A DNA stretch of 64,000 nt from 2-01-FULL-40-13 sp964433155 (GTDB lineage Bacteria > Patescibacteriota > Microgenomatia > UBA1406 > GWC2-37-13): positions 1-64,000 of the forward strand of contig CAYSQE010000003.1 in assembly GCA_964433155.1 (NCBI GenBank), read 5' to 3'. The notes under the pieces were generated by a model, which was not told the DNA's origin, made no database searches, and was given only the letters and a program-made list of their open reading frames with translations. Both the position numbers and the translations under genes were made by a program. Below, piece after piece: positions 28,944-38,871 of the stretch. Numbering within the stretch: position 1 is the stretch's first letter; every line of letters begins with the position of its first letter.

Positions 28944-30274
28944 GGAAAATATGGCTTTTGCAAAAAAAGTGTTCTGCGAATTTTTTTTATTGCTCGGTTT
29001 AAAGAAGACAACAGGTCTTTATTTCGAAGTTCCTCTTCAGTAGGGAAAAAATCCCATCTTGGAAGTATTTTGAGTGTAACAGTATTGCTTTTTATCAATT
29101 TTTTTTCTGGGACATCATCTTTGATTCTCTCTATCCATAAGTAGAGAGTTCCTTCTTTCCAATGCAACGGTATTGTAAAGATGAGTTCTTCCTCCTGCCA
29201 TTCATCCACAAAAACTGGCCCGTAGCTGCTCATTAACCTATCTTTTTTATTCACCCTCCAACCAAAATTGTATCCTTTTAATCTTACTTTTTGCGCAAGA
29301 GTTGTCGTTTCCTGATCAACAAACATTATGGTTAAATTCTCACGTAGCTTTCTTTGATAATCAGCATATCTATTCAACTGCCATGTCAAGAAGGCAACTA
29401 TAGAAAGTACAACGATAATAAATAAGGAAACGATGGTAACTCCGACTAAGCTCATTTTAATAAGTTTCCAAAGCAGTTCTAACGCTCTGATTAGGTATTC
29501 TTTTTTTTCAGAAAAATAGGTTATTAATTTTCTAATATTACTTAAGTAAGTTAGCCCAAATACGCTTATCAAGTAAACCAATAAACAAGTAATAACGGTT
29601 AAAAGTATTATCTCTATGAAGTCGAATTTGCTAAAGTTGGAAAGGATTTTAAAGATCAAGACTAAATATAAAATAATAAAAAGAAAGAAAGAAATACCCA
29701 TGATTGCCAAAACAACCTTCTTCATGTTTGGCTTTATTAAATTAGAAAGAGTTCTAAATTCAGACAAGCTTAACCTTATTTCAGCAGGGGCAGTAATTAT
29801 TTTTTTAAAAAAACTTAAATCTAGAAAAGAAAAAAACGAGACAAAATTAGGCAAAAGAACCAAAAATAACAGCGTAAAAAACAAGATTAAAATATTTTCA
29901 AAGTTCTCCAATTCTAAAAAATTCTTAATAAAAAAAGTGCTAAAAAAAAATGAAGTAATTAAAGCAACAATCAGCTCATCTCTACTTTTAAAACGTAGAA
30001 ATTTTACTTCAATCTTTTTTTCTCTATAACGGAAGTATATACCTACAATTGTCAAAATAAACATCATTAAAAGGATTAGTCCCAAATCAAAATTATCAAG
30101 AGAAAGGATGGTTTTTTCACTAAACTCAACTGGAAAATCTGGGAAAAGATAGTATAAAAAAAAGCTCAAAGCTAGATAAGAAAAAAAAAGGATGGGCAAG
30201 AACCAACAAAGAAACTTGACTATCTCATAAAAAAATATTGCGATATACTTTGTAAACTTTCCTATCTGATTCAT
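28940..30274 (-). CDS. membrane protein with C-terminal extracytoplasmic domain
   Basis: A 444-residue protein with eight or so transmembrane spans (about residues 10-300) and a C-terminal soluble domain (about 305-444). The soluble part LKGYNFGWRVN ... ELIFTIPLHWKEGTLYLWIER looks like an immunoglobulin-like TIG/IPT fold. It is coupled to the following 168-residue membrane protein gene on its 5' side by an ATGA overlap (30271-30274). Function unknown; it may present or transport a surface component. Confidence 0.6.
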   Translation of the reverse strand: MNQIGKFTKYIAIFFYEIVKFLCWFLPILFFSYLALSFFLYYLFPDFPVEFSEKTILSLDNFDLGLILLMMFILTIVGIYFRYREKKIEVKFLRFKSRDELIVALITSFFFSTFFIKNFLELENFENILILFFTLLFLVLLPNFVSFFSFLDLSFFKKIITAPAEIRLSLSEFRTLSNLIKPNMKKVVLAIMGISFFLFIILYLVLIFKILSNFSKFDFIEIILLTVITCLLVYLISVFGLTYLSNIRKLITYFSEKKEYLIRALELLWKLIKMSLVGVTIVSLFIIVVLSIVAFLTWQLNRYADYQRKLRENLTIMFVDQETTTLAQKVRLKGYNFGWRVNKKDRLMSSYGPVFVDEWQEEELIFTIPLHWKEGTLYLWIERIKDDVPEKKLIKSNTVTLKILPRWDFFPTEEELRNKDLLSSLNRAIKKIRRTLFLQKPYFP

Positions 30275-30777
30275 ATGTTATTTAATTGCTCTTTGAACGC
30301 TTTTATAACAGACCAAGTAAAGAGAAAAAATGCCAAGATGGCAAAAACTTCCTCATTTTTTGTGTATTTAAAAATTGAAAAAAACGCAGCATAAGAAATG
30401 GCGAGAATCGACATTAACACGCTTGTTGCGGAAGAAATGTTTAAAAGAATTAATAAACCAAGCATGATAAGAAAAATCAATGTAGCCTCATCAATTACTT
30501 CAAACAGCCACCCGGGCTCTCCTCCCTTCCGAGCAACAAAAATTGCTACGGCCCAGAACAAGACTAGAAGAAGTCTTTTTATCAGATCTAACTTGTCAAG
30601 GCTATAACTTCTAATATCTTGTTGAATAAAATAAAAAATCTTTTCAAATAGCCTGAAATTAACAAGCAATGCAGATACAAATAATACAAGTAGCAAAAAA
30701 GACGAGTGGCTTTCTTTCATCTGCCTTACAAGATTGTAGGCAACAATGAGAAAAATTGCATAAAATGTTCTCGCCAT
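30271..30777 (-). CDS. small membrane protein of unknown function
   Basis: A 168-residue hydrophobic protein with about five transmembrane segments and no recognised motif. It is the first gene of a two-gene leftward operon with the 444-residue membrane protein; TACAAT (minus strand 30789-30784) lies six bases before its ATG. The pair is probably one functional unit. Confidence 0.6.
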   Translation of the reverse strand: MARTFYAIFLIVAYNLVRQMKESHSSFLLLVLFVSALLVNFRLFEKIFYFIQQDIRSYSLDKLDLIKRLLLVLFWAVAIFVARKGGEPGWLFEVIDEATLIFLIMLGLLILLNISSATSVLMSILAISYAAFFSIFKYTKNEEVFAILAFFLFTWSVIKAFKEQLNNI

Positions 30778-30783
30778 TAAAAT

Positions 30784-30821
30784 ATTGTATATTATTAAAG
30801 AAAAATAGTTTTGGTTATAAT
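30784..30821. promoter_or_regulatory. divergent promoter region of the membrane-protein pair and GT cluster
   Basis: Leftward TACAAT (30789-30784), six bases from the ATG at 30777, and rightward TATAAT (30816-30821), eight bases from the ATG at 30830. Both predict leaderless transcripts. Confidence 0.5.
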
Positions 30822-30829
30822 ATTAGCCG

Positions 30830-31597
30830 ATGGAAAAGAAAAATGCATATCATTTCTTAAGCCTAGTCATACCAGTCTATAAGCAGGAAAGAACAATTAT
30901 TAACGATCTTCGACAGATTAAAAAGGCCATTGATAAAATCCGCTATCCCCATGAAATCATTGCAGTAGTCGATGGGATAATGGATAAATCGCTAGAAAAA
31001 ATTAAAAAAGCGAAGCTTATGGGTGTTAAAACTATAGGTTATATGAAAAACCAGGGTAAAAGCTATGCCGTGAGACTTGGGATGACTAAAGCCAGAGGAG
31101 ATTATGTCATTTTTTTGGACGCTGGTATGGAAATTGATCCAAACGCTATCTCAATGCTTCTTGAACATATGGAATGGTACAACGCGGATATTATTGTTGG
31201 TTCAAAAAGACACCCCGCCTCTTTTGTTAAATATTCTACTATGCGTAAAATTTTAAGTTATGGCTATTATCTACTTGTAAAATTATTATTTGGCATCAAG
31301 ATACACGATACCCAAGCTGGAATAAAAATTTTTAAAAAAGAGGTCCTAGAGAAAGTCCTCCCACGACTGGTTGAAAAAAGATTTGCTGGCGACTTAGAGG
31401 TTATTGTTGTTGCAGACAGTTTAGGCTTTAAACGCATTTTCGAAGCCCCGATTAAAATGGATTACAATTTGGCTCCATTAACTTCAGCAGCAACAATTAA
31501 ATCAGTGATTGGGATTCTTAAAGATACGATGGCTATTTTCTACCGAAAAAATGTCATTCGTCATTATAATCGGCCACATCATGTTTTCCGCTTATGA
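30830..31597 (+). CDS. family 2 glycosyltransferase, polyprenyl-phosphate-sugar synthase-like
   Basis: A 255-residue GT2 protein. The fold starts with SLVIPVYKQERTI; a DxD-like motif is LDAGME (residues 96-101), with Gly replacing the second Asp; KIHDTQAGIKIFKK resembles the acceptor-side motif of dolichol/polyprenyl-phosphate mannose synthases. It would load a sugar onto a lipid phosphate for the GT-C enzymes in this locus. It heads a tightly packed rightward operon: its stop overlaps the next start by 4 nt. Confidence 0.85.
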   Translation: MEKKNAYHFLSLVIPVYKQERTIINDLRQIKKAIDKIRYPHEIIAVVDGIMDKSLEKIKKAKLMGVKTIGYMKNQGKSYAVRLGMTKARGDYVIFLDAGMEIDPNAISMLLEHMEWYNADIIVGSKRHPASFVKYSTMRKILSYGYYLLVKLLFGIKIHDTQAGIKIFKKEVLEKVLPRLVEKRFAGDLEVIVVADSLGFKRIFEAPIKMDYNLAPLTSAATIKSVIGILKDTMAIFYRKNVIRHYNRPHHVFRL

Positions 31598-32700
31598 AAA
31601 TTATCATATTAAACTGGCGTTGTCCCAGAAATCCATTATCCGGCGGGGCCGAAAAAGTCACACTTGAGCATGCTAAAGCTTGGGTAAAAAAAGGACAAGA
31701 TGTAACTTGGATCTGCGGTAATTACCCACATGGTAAAAAGTTTGAGATCCTTGATGGTATTAAAATCTATCGCTTCGGAAGTCCAACCACTATTTATATT
31801 CTCGCTCCTTTTATCTATTGGCTTAAATTCAAAGCTGATTTTGATTTGGTGATTGACGAAATTCATGGCCTACCCTTTCTAATACCTATTTGGGCATATA
31901 AATCGAAAAAATTAGCCTACATCCACGAAGTCGCACAAGAAATCTGGGACGAGATGTTTTTCTTCCCTATCAATTTTGTTGGAAAACTTTATGAAAAAAT
32001 TTATTTTTTATTTTACAAAAAAACATCTTTTTTAACCGGCTCTCCATCAACAAAAAAAGATCTGATTAAATATGGGATACCGGAAAAAAATATTACTATT
32101 ATTCCCCACGGCTTGTTTCTAAAATCATTAAATAATATTCCAAAAAAAAGAAAAAAATTAACCTTGATTTTTATCTCTCGTCTGGTAAAGATGAAAGGAA
32201 TAGAAGAGGCCTTAAAAATATTTTCTCTTGTTAACAGAAAAGTTAAAAAAGCCAGATTTTTCGTCGTTGGTGATGGAGAAAAAAATTATATAAATTATTT
32301 AAAACAATTAACAAGAAAATTAAAAATCGAGGACGACGTTAGGTTTTTCGGTTATATTAACGACCAGAAAAAAACAATACTTCTTCAATCTTCCCATTTA
32401 TTAATCCATACATCAGTAAGAGAAGGTTTTGGTCTGGTAGTGACAGAGGCCAATTCTCAAGGAACACCAGCGATAGTTTACGACTCACCTGGTCTTCGTG
32501 ATGTAGTAATAAACAACATAAACGGACTTCAAATACCAAAAGGTGACGTCAAAAAAATGGCTTATAAAATCATCGAAGTTTTTAAAGATAAAAAAAAATA
32601 TAATTATTTAGTTAAAAAATCAATCGAATACTCAAAAAGATTTGACTGGCAAAAAATTACCGAACAAAGTTTTAATCTTATAAGATCTCTAATGCTATGA
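31594..32700 (+). CDS. family 4 glycosyltransferase
   Basis: A 368-residue GT-B protein. The N-terminal GGAEKVTLEHAKAWVKKG and the C-terminal EGFGLVVTEANSQGTPAIVYDSPG (abridged) motif with the E-x7-E nucleotide-binding signature are typical of GT4. It transfers a sugar to a growing cell-surface glycan. It overlaps both neighbours by 4 nt. Confidence 0.9.
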   Translation: MKIIILNWRCPRNPLSGGAEKVTLEHAKAWVKKGQDVTWICGNYPHGKKFEILDGIKIYRFGSPTTIYILAPFIYWLKFKADFDLVIDEIHGLPFLIPIWAYKSKKLAYIHEVAQEIWDEMFFFPINFVGKLYEKIYFLFYKKTSFLTGSPSTKKDLIKYGIPEKNITIIPHGLFLKSLNNIPKKRKKLTLIFISRLVKMKGIEEALKIFSLVNRKVKKARFFVVGDGEKNYINYLKQLTRKLKIEDDVRFFGYINDQKKTILLQSSHLLIHTSVREGFGLVVTEANSQGTPAIVYDSPGLRDVVINNINGLQIPKGDVKKMAYKIIEVFKDKKKYNYLVKKSIEYSKRFDWQKITEQSFNLIRSLML

Positions 32701-33539
32701 CGTATAAAAAAATTAGTAATCTACCTTTTATTTCAGTAATAATAACGTCAAAAAACTCTGAAAAAACAATTGAAGATTGCCTTAGATCGATCAAAAAACA
32801 AAATTATTACAACTACGAAATGATTGTCATAGATAATAAAAGTAATGATAACACCATCCCAATTGCAGAAAAATACACTCACAATATATTTATCTACGGA
32901 CCTGAAAGGAGCGCGCAAAGAAATTTTGGAGCTAAAAAATCTTTAGGCGATTATCTTTTGTTTATCGACTCCGACATGAAACTTTCCTCAGGCGTCATCA
33001 AAAACTGTGCCAGCCTTATTGCAAAAAGCGCTGATGTTGTAGCTATAATAATTCCCGAAGAATCCTTCGGTATTGGATTCTGGGCTAAATGCAAAAAATT
33101 GGAACGAAGCTACTACACTAATATTGACTGGATAGAAGCTGCTCGTTTTTACAAAAAAAGTGCTTTTGAAAAAGCCGGTGGTTATGACCAAAATTTGATA
33201 AGCGGTGAGGACTGGGATTTATCCCAACGGGTAAAAAGTCTTGGCAGTGTCAAAAGAATTTATGAAATAATATTTCATAATGAAGGAAATATCAGTCTGA
33301 TCAATACCATTAAAAAGAAGTTTTACTATGCTCAAAAATTGCACCCATATCTATCTAAACAACAAAATAAAAAATATTTTGAATCACAAAGGAGTATTAT
33401 TCAAAGATATAAATTATTTTTATCTAACCCTAAAAAGCTTTTTCAAAATCCGATTCTTGGCTTAGGGATGTTATTCATGAAAACTTGCGAATTTGGCTTC
33501 GGCGCATTAGGATATATGCTTGGTAGAATAAAAACTTAA
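32697..33539 (+). CDS. family 2 glycosyltransferase
   Basis: A 280-residue GT2 enzyme with SVIITSKNSEKTIEDCLRS at the start, DSD (in FIDSDMKL, about residue 90) as the metal-binding motif and a GEDWDL motif near residue 178 for the catalytic base. A C-terminal hydrophobic segment (about 240-275) may anchor it. Translationally coupled to the GT4 gene before it and the methyltransferase after it. Confidence 0.9.
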   Translation: MTYKKISNLPFISVIITSKNSEKTIEDCLRSIKKQNYYNYEMIVIDNKSNDNTIPIAEKYTHNIFIYGPERSAQRNFGAKKSLGDYLLFIDSDMKLSSGVIKNCASLIAKSADVVAIIIPEESFGIGFWAKCKKLERSYYTNIDWIEAARFYKKSAFEKAGGYDQNLISGEDWDLSQRVKSLGSVKRIYEIIFHNEGNISLINTIKKKFYYAQKLHPYLSKQQNKKYFESQRSIIQRYKLFLSNPKKLFQNPILGLGMLFMKTCEFGFGALGYMLGRIKT

Positions 33540-34231
33540 TGAAAAATTTACATGCTGAAAAACCAGCCTCAGAACTCAAAGGCAGACTCAAGGCAAGCGC
33601 TGAGTTTATAGATGCTAAAGATATTAAAAATAAAAAGATTTTGGATATTGGCTGCGGATATGGATGGTGTGAATTAAATCTTCTTAAAAGAGGAGCAAAA
33701 AAAATAATCGGCATAGAACCTGCAAAAAATGACCTAGAAACCGCAATAAAACATATTAAAAACGAAAAAATCGAATTTAAAATTGCCAGCGCGATACGAT
33801 TACCATTCCCAGTAAATTTGTTTGACACAGTTGTCTGTTGGGAAGTTATCGAACATTTACCAAAAAATACTGAACAACAATTGTTTAGGGAGGTCAAAAG
33901 AGTTTTAAAAAAAGGCGGCTCATTCTATCTCTCAACTCCTTATGATAACTTTTTCACGAATTTATTTGATCCTGCTTACTGGCTTATTGGACATAGACAT
34001 TACTCAAAGCTAAAGCTAACAGAATATGGCTTAGAAAATTCATTCATGGTCAGAAATCTTGAAGTAAAAGGTAAATTTTTCTCTTTATTGGCAATATTAA
34101 ATATGTATATTATCAAGTGGCTGATTAAATTTAATCCTTTTTATCAAAAATATCTGACAAAATTAAGTGATGAAGAATATAATGTCAGAAATGGTTTTGT
34201 GAACATTTTTATTAAATACATTAAATTTTAA
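33539..34231 (+). CDS. SAM-dependent methyltransferase
   Basis: A 230-residue class I methyltransferase. Motif I is LDIGCGYGWCE (residues about 36-46), the acidic residue IGIEPA follows, and CWEVIEHL is motif IV. It probably O-methylates a sugar of the glycan or acts on a lipid-linked intermediate. The start ATG overlaps the preceding stop (TAATG). Confidence 0.85.
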   Translation: MKNLHAEKPASELKGRLKASAEFIDAKDIKNKKILDIGCGYGWCELNLLKRGAKKIIGIEPAKNDLETAIKHIKNEKIEFKIASAIRLPFPVNLFDTVVCWEVIEHLPKNTEQQLFREVKRVLKKGGSFYLSTPYDNFFTNLFDPAYWLIGHRHYSKLKLTEYGLENSFMVRNLEVKGKFFSLLAILNMYIIKWLIKFNPFYQKYLTKLSDEEYNVRNGFVNIFIKYIKF

Positions 34232-34239
34232 ATTTAATT

Positions 34240-34932
34240 ATGAGTCTATTGAAGACGTTTCTTCTCAATCTTTGGCTGTCGGCAGGGGCTAAAAATAATC
34301 AGAACATCTTAGATTTATGTGAGATAAATAGTAATGCCCGGTTTGTTGATCTCGGATGTAACGACGGAAAGTGGTCAATAAAAGTTGCAAGAAAAATAGA
34401 TACAAAATTAACGTTTGGATTAGATCTCTATGAGAAACAACTCAAAAAAGCCGCCAAATTAGATATTAATATTTTAAAGGGCGATCTGAATGAAAAACTA
34501 TCCTATAAAAGTAACTTTTTTGACGTAGTTCACTCAAATCAAGTTATTGAACATTTGGCAAATGTAGATAATTTTGTCACCGAAATTTATCGGATATTAA
34601 AACCCGGCGGTTATGCAGTTATTTCAACCGAGAATCTGTCAAGCTGGCACAATATCATCGCTTTAATCTTTGGCTGGCAGGCATTTTCTCAACATATCAG
34701 CCAGAAATATCACATCGGTAATCCGTTTTCTCCTCATTATGGAAAAAAATTAAGAGGTGGCTGGACACATAATATCATTTTTACCTATTTTGGGCTGCAA
34801 AAAATTTTTACCAACTACGGTTTTACTGTAGAAGAAGTTAGAGGATCCGGATATTATCCGTTGCCAAACTTCTTTGCTCGCCTTGACCTCCGCCATGCGC
34901 ATTTTATTGCAATAAAAGTACGAAAACCATAG
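34240..34932 (+). CDS. SAM-dependent methyltransferase
   Basis: A 230-residue class I methyltransferase with VDLGCNDGKWSIK as motif I and HSNQVIEHL as motif IV. It is not closely similar to the 33539 gene. The basic hydrophobic C-terminus may contact membrane. Lies 8 nt after the previous gene in the same operon. Confidence 0.83.
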   Translation: MSLLKTFLLNLWLSAGAKNNQNILDLCEINSNARFVDLGCNDGKWSIKVARKIDTKLTFGLDLYEKQLKKAAKLDINILKGDLNEKLSYKSNFFDVVHSNQVIEHLANVDNFVTEIYRILKPGGYAVISTENLSSWHNIIALIFGWQAFSQHISQKYHIGNPFSPHYGKKLRGGWTHNIIFTYFGLQKIFTNYGFTVEEVRGSGYYPLPNFFARLDLRHAHFIAIKVRKP

Positions 34933-34943
34933 GAGTTATATTA

Positions 34944-34949
34944 TATAAT
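34944..34949 (+). promoter_or_regulatory. -10 box for the YfhO-like gene
   Basis: TATAAT, eight bases before the ATG at 34958, in a 25-nt gap. A possible internal promoter of the operon. Confidence 0.4.
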
Positions 34950-34957
34950 CTACCAAT

Positions 34958-37165
34958 ATGCGAAAAGAAGTATTTAAAGTCGTAGCTATTAATTTTTTAA
35001 TTGGAATGTTTTTTTTGGGTAAATCTTTTTTAAAGGAGTATATAACCGGTGATTTTTTAGTTTTCTGGGTGGCAAACTTTCATTACGTTTTATCCTCCAT
35101 TAAGTCGGGGGTCTTACCGCTTTGGCAACCTTATTCATTTTTGGGCGTTCCTGGTATTTTTCATCCGTCTTATACTTTTTTCAACCCTATCTTATGGATA
35201 TTTTTTCTCTTCAATTTTATCTTTAATCCGTCATTAAACTTTGATTTCTTAGGTAAAACTATTGAACTTTATCAATACTTACATCTTGTAATTGGCGCAT
35301 CCGGTATATATCTTCTTACCAGAAAAAAATTTAATCTATCCCAAGTTGCCGCATTCACCGCAAGCTTCATTTACACTTTTTCATTATTTACCACCTCTAG
35401 CTTAGGAGATGTACAAACTTTACAAGGAAGAATGTATTTGCCTTGGATTATTTATCAGCTTATCAACTTTATTCAAAAAACAAGTTTTAAAAATTTCCTG
35501 CTTTTAGTATTGTTGAACCTGCTTGTGCTTTCTCTTGGCTATCCGCATTACATTGTCTATTTTATATACGCGCAGCTTGGATTGGCTCTTTTTTATGGAT
35601 TTAAATCCTTGATTAAGACGGGTTTAGCGCTGGCAAATTCTGTTCTCTTAGCTGGTTTTTTTTTCCTTCCCCAACAGTCGATTTTTAGTCAAACCGCCCG
35701 TTTTTCTGACTCAATTACCAATCCGAATTTTCACACACAATTTGCTGCCATAGGAACATTTATCATTAACATGCTTATGCCGCAGGGTATTTATTACGGA
35801 TCAGTGCTTTTTTGGGGAACAATACCATTTATTTTTCTTATGATTGGTATATTCGGTCTCAAAAACAGTAAAATAAATAATTGGCTTATATCTATATTTT
35901 TATTAAGTTTGGTTTTAAGCCTTGGCGGCTACATCGGGATCCAAAACTTGCTTGGCGGTTTCCCTTTTTTCATAGATAAATTACGCACACACGGACAAAT
36001 TTTGCTGCTTGCCTTTTTTTCTGGAACTATTTTCGTCGCTTATGGAGTAGATAAAATTCTAATCGGTCTTAAAAATAATAAAACCTATTCAACTCTTTGG
36101 CTGTTTTATATTTTCTTCATTATTAGTTTACTTCTTTTGCCATTCCTAAACAAAAATTATATTGTAGATCAAAAAGAACTATTAATAAACATTGGAAGAA
36201 TGCTGATTTTTTTCGGAGCTGGATTAGTTCTTACTTTTCTTGCGAGTCAGCAGAAAAATAAAACTTTAATTATCATAGCCCTTGCAATAACCTTAATTGA
36301 ATTTTATTTTTATTACAGCCAACTCGAATATTTTAAGTTAGGAGTATCTTATGAAAAATTTTTTACTAAAAATAGTCTTATTCTAGAAATTCCTGATAAG
36401 AACCATTTATTCCGCTATATTTTTTCTGACAATCAGTTTGCCTATAATACTTCTCGGTTTAAGGTTTTTCAGTACTTAGGTTTTGACCAAACACCTTATG
36501 CAGGAGTTTACAATATAGGTAGATTTGGCAATCCAAAGGCACATGAAATTGCCAATGTAAAATACGCAGTCAGCACAGAGTACAATCCAACTTCAGAAAA
36601 TCCCAAACTTATCAAAACCATAAACCCTGCCGATTATCCAAGCGAAACATTTATCTCAAGCGCACCGGGCTATTCCGGATGGACGCCAAAATCCAAAAAT
36701 ATTCATTATATATACGAGTATCAAAATTTCCTCCCCAGATTTTTTGTGCCTAAAGAAGTAAGGATGTGTGAAAATGAAGATTGTTGGAAAGATGAAAATC
36801 CACCTGATCTGGTTTTTGTTAAAGCTGCGGATATTAATATGAAAAATCCAGTCTCGGAAACGGTCAAGATAAAAATTAACTCCTATTCTCCAAATGAAAT
36901 TAAAATGAATATAGCTGCACCAATGGATACGTTTATATCGTCGTCCGAGATATTCGATAAAGGCTGGAATCTGAAAATCAACGATAAAAAAACAGAAATA
37001 TATAATGTCATGAATGGTTTTAGAGGTTTTATAGTACCCGAAGGGAATTCCGATATTAGCATGTATTATGTTCCGCATAATTTAATTCCAGGAATCGCTT
37101 TGACTGTGGTTGGCCTTATAGCAATGTTTCTTATCTTCAAGAATAAAAAAATACTAGATTTATGA
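34958..37165 (+). CDS. large YfhO-like membrane glycosyltransferase-type protein
   Basis: A 735-residue protein with 12-14 transmembrane segments and a long C-terminal extracytoplasmic domain (about residues 470-690), ending in one more membrane span. LPLWQPYSFLGVPG in the first loop is characteristic of YfhO-type proteins, which modify cell-wall polymers with sugars. The final soluble domain (SEIFDKGWNLKIN) supports this. It overlaps the next gene by 4 nt. Confidence 0.8.
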   Translation: MRKEVFKVVAINFLIGMFFLGKSFLKEYITGDFLVFWVANFHYVLSSIKSGVLPLWQPYSFLGVPGIFHPSYTFFNPILWIFFLFNFIFNPSLNFDFLGKTIELYQYLHLVIGASGIYLLTRKKFNLSQVAAFTASFIYTFSLFTTSSLGDVQTLQGRMYLPWIIYQLINFIQKTSFKNFLLLVLLNLLVLSLGYPHYIVYFIYAQLGLALFYGFKSLIKTGLALANSVLLAGFFFLPQQSIFSQTARFSDSITNPNFHTQFAAIGTFIINMLMPQGIYYGSVLFWGTIPFIFLMIGIFGLKNSKINNWLISIFLLSLVLSLGGYIGIQNLLGGFPFFIDKLRTHGQILLLAFFSGTIFVAYGVDKILIGLKNNKTYSTLWLFYIFFIISLLLLPFLNKNYIVDQKELLINIGRMLIFFGAGLVLTFLASQQKNKTLIIIALAITLIEFYFYYSQLEYFKLGVSYEKFFTKNSLILEIPDKNHLFRYIFSDNQFAYNTSRFKVFQYLGFDQTPYAGVYNIGRFGNPKAHEIANVKYAVSTEYNPTSENPKLIKTINPADYPSETFISSAPGYSGWTPKSKNIHYIYEYQNFLPRFFVPKEVRMCENEDCWKDENPPDLVFVKAADINMKNPVSETVKIKINSYSPNEIKMNIAAPMDTFISSSEIFDKGWNLKINDKKTEIYNVMNGFRGFIVPEGNSDISMYYVPHNLIPGIALTVVGLIAMFLIFKNKKILDL

Positions 37166-38211
37166 AAATTGGCGTAAATGCTCGAGTCCTACAAAACGTA
37201 AAGACCGGTATTCCATATTTTATTCACCATTTGAAAAAAAATTTACCTAAAATAGATAAAAAGAATAAATATTTTTTTCTTCGGCCGAAAATAAATTCTT
37301 TTATTAAAGCTTTTCTGTATGACAATTTTTTGGTCAATCGAGAGATAGAGAAGAGTAAATTAGATATTTTTTATGCACCTGCTCAAATTTTACCTTTTTT
37401 CCGAAAAGTTGGTGTCAAATATATAGTCACTGTCCACGATCTTTCCTATCTGATCTTTCCTAGTAATGCTTCAAGGATCTTTTATATTTATTACAAGTAT
37501 TTTTTGGCTAGATCACTTAAAAATGCAGACATTATTGTTGCTGATTCAAATAATACTAAAAAAGACGTCATTAAATATTATCACGTTCCTGAAAATAAAA
37601 TTAAGGTTATCTATTTAGGGGTCAGTGAAATTTTTTTTAAATCGGAAAAGAAAAAAAGGTTGATTAAAGATAAATATTTTTTAACTTTAACTACACACCC
37701 GCAAAGAAAAAATACGCTTTCAATATTAGAAACTATTAAAAAAAATAAAAAACTATTAGAATATAAGATTGTCATCGCAGGCCTCATTGAAAAAAAACAG
37801 ATAGACATATTAAAAGAAAAAATTCATAACCTCGAACTAAAAAATAATGTAATTCTTTGGGGTTATGCGGCAGAGGAAGATTTAGTTAGCTTATATCAAC
37901 ATGCCGAATTTTTCATTTATCCATCCTTTTATGAAGGATTTGGCCTGCCAGTATTGGAAGCAATGGCTAGTCGGTCTCCTGTTATTTCATCTAATACTAG
38001 CTCTCTTGTTGAAATTTTACCCAATCAAGATTTTTCCTTTGACCCCAGAAATCCTAAAGATATGTTATCGAAGATGATAAAGATGACGGGGTTAAATCAA
38101 ACAGAGAAAAAAAAATTAACCACAACTAATTACAATTTTGCCAAAAATTTTACATGGCTTAAAACTGCTAAAAAAATGATCACGCTCTTTAAAAATATAA
38201 AAGATAGCTAA
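37162..38211 (+). CDS. family 4 glycosyltransferase
   Basis: A 349-residue GT-B enzyme. The VTVHDLSYLIFP motif at the domain junction and SFYEGFGLPVLEAMA with the E-x7-E pair are typical of mannosyl/GT4 enzymes. It lacks a membrane segment and would work at the inner face of the membrane. Confidence 0.9.
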   Translation: MKIGVNARVLQNVKTGIPYFIHHLKKNLPKIDKKNKYFFLRPKINSFIKAFLYDNFLVNREIEKSKLDIFYAPAQILPFFRKVGVKYIVTVHDLSYLIFPSNASRIFYIYYKYFLARSLKNADIIVADSNNTKKDVIKYYHVPENKIKVIYLGVSEIFFKSEKKKRLIKDKYFLTLTTHPQRKNTLSILETIKKNKKLLEYKIVIAGLIEKKQIDILKEKIHNLELKNNVILWGYAAEEDLVSLYQHAEFFIYPSFYEGFGLPVLEAMASRSPVISSNTSSLVEILPNQDFSFDPRNPKDMLSKMIKMTGLNQTEKKKLTTTNYNFAKNFTWLKTAKKMITLFKNIKDS

Positions 38212-38216
38212 ATATT

Positions 38217-38849
38217 ATGTATAGCAAAAAATATTTTAATTCAGTAACTCAAAAATCTAAAAACAATCTTTTAAGGTATATTAATCAACTAAAAAACCTA
38301 ACTATTTCATTAGAGAATAAAACTATCTGTGATATAGGTTGTGCAGAGGGTTCATTACTTGAATTATTACATACTAAAGAGAGTGTCCCTCAAAAAAAAC
38401 TTTATGGTGTTGATATTTCAAAATACGCCATTGATATGGTGAAAAAAAAGGGTTTTAATGGTAAAGTTGTCAATTTTGATAAAGTATTTAATCCAATAAT
38501 AAAGTTTGACATGGCTTTTGCATTAGATGTTATTGAACATATGGAAAATCCCTATGTATTCTTAAACAATATTAAGAAAATTTTAAAAAAAAATGGATAT
38601 GTTATATTAACAACTCCTAATATTTCTTCTTTTTCGCACCTTATACAGAAAGATAATTGGTATGGATATTTAGATAAGACTCATAAGTTTCTTTTTGAAA
38701 AGGAAGGGTTGAAATACATATTAAAAAAAAATGGCTTTAACATTGTAAAATGCGAAACACTATCTAATACTAACAATGTCATTTATAATGCTGTTACTGA
38801 ATTGCTTAAAATTGCAAGCCAATTATTTTTTATACTTCAAAAACCATAA
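38217..38849 (+). CDS. SAM-dependent methyltransferase
   Basis: A 210-residue class I methyltransferase with CDIGCAEGSLLELL (motif I), YGVDISK (acidic loop) and ALDVIEHM (motif IV). It lies between a GT4 gene and the heptose operon. Substrate unknown, perhaps the heptose or a glycan end. Confidence 0.83.
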   Translation: MYSKKYFNSVTQKSKNNLLRYINQLKNLTISLENKTICDIGCAEGSLLELLHTKESVPQKKLYGVDISKYAIDMVKKKGFNGKVVNFDKVFNPIIKFDMAFALDVIEHMENPYVFLNNIKKILKKNGYVILTTPNISSFSHLIQKDNWYGYLDKTHKFLFEKEGLKYILKKNGFNIVKCETLSNTNNVIYNAVTELLKIASQLFFILQKP

Positions 38850-38871
38850 TAATCGTTAAATTTGACCTAAT

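Noticed and set aside
29616..30029. 137-residue Lys-rich open frame opposite the membrane protein gene
   Set aside because: It is the antisense of a hydrophobic, AT-rich gene, giving a lysine-rich frame by composition; no start signal.
34944..34949. Transcription terminator in the 34932-34957 gap
   Set aside because: Only AT-rich sequence with a -10 box; no hairpin with U-tract.
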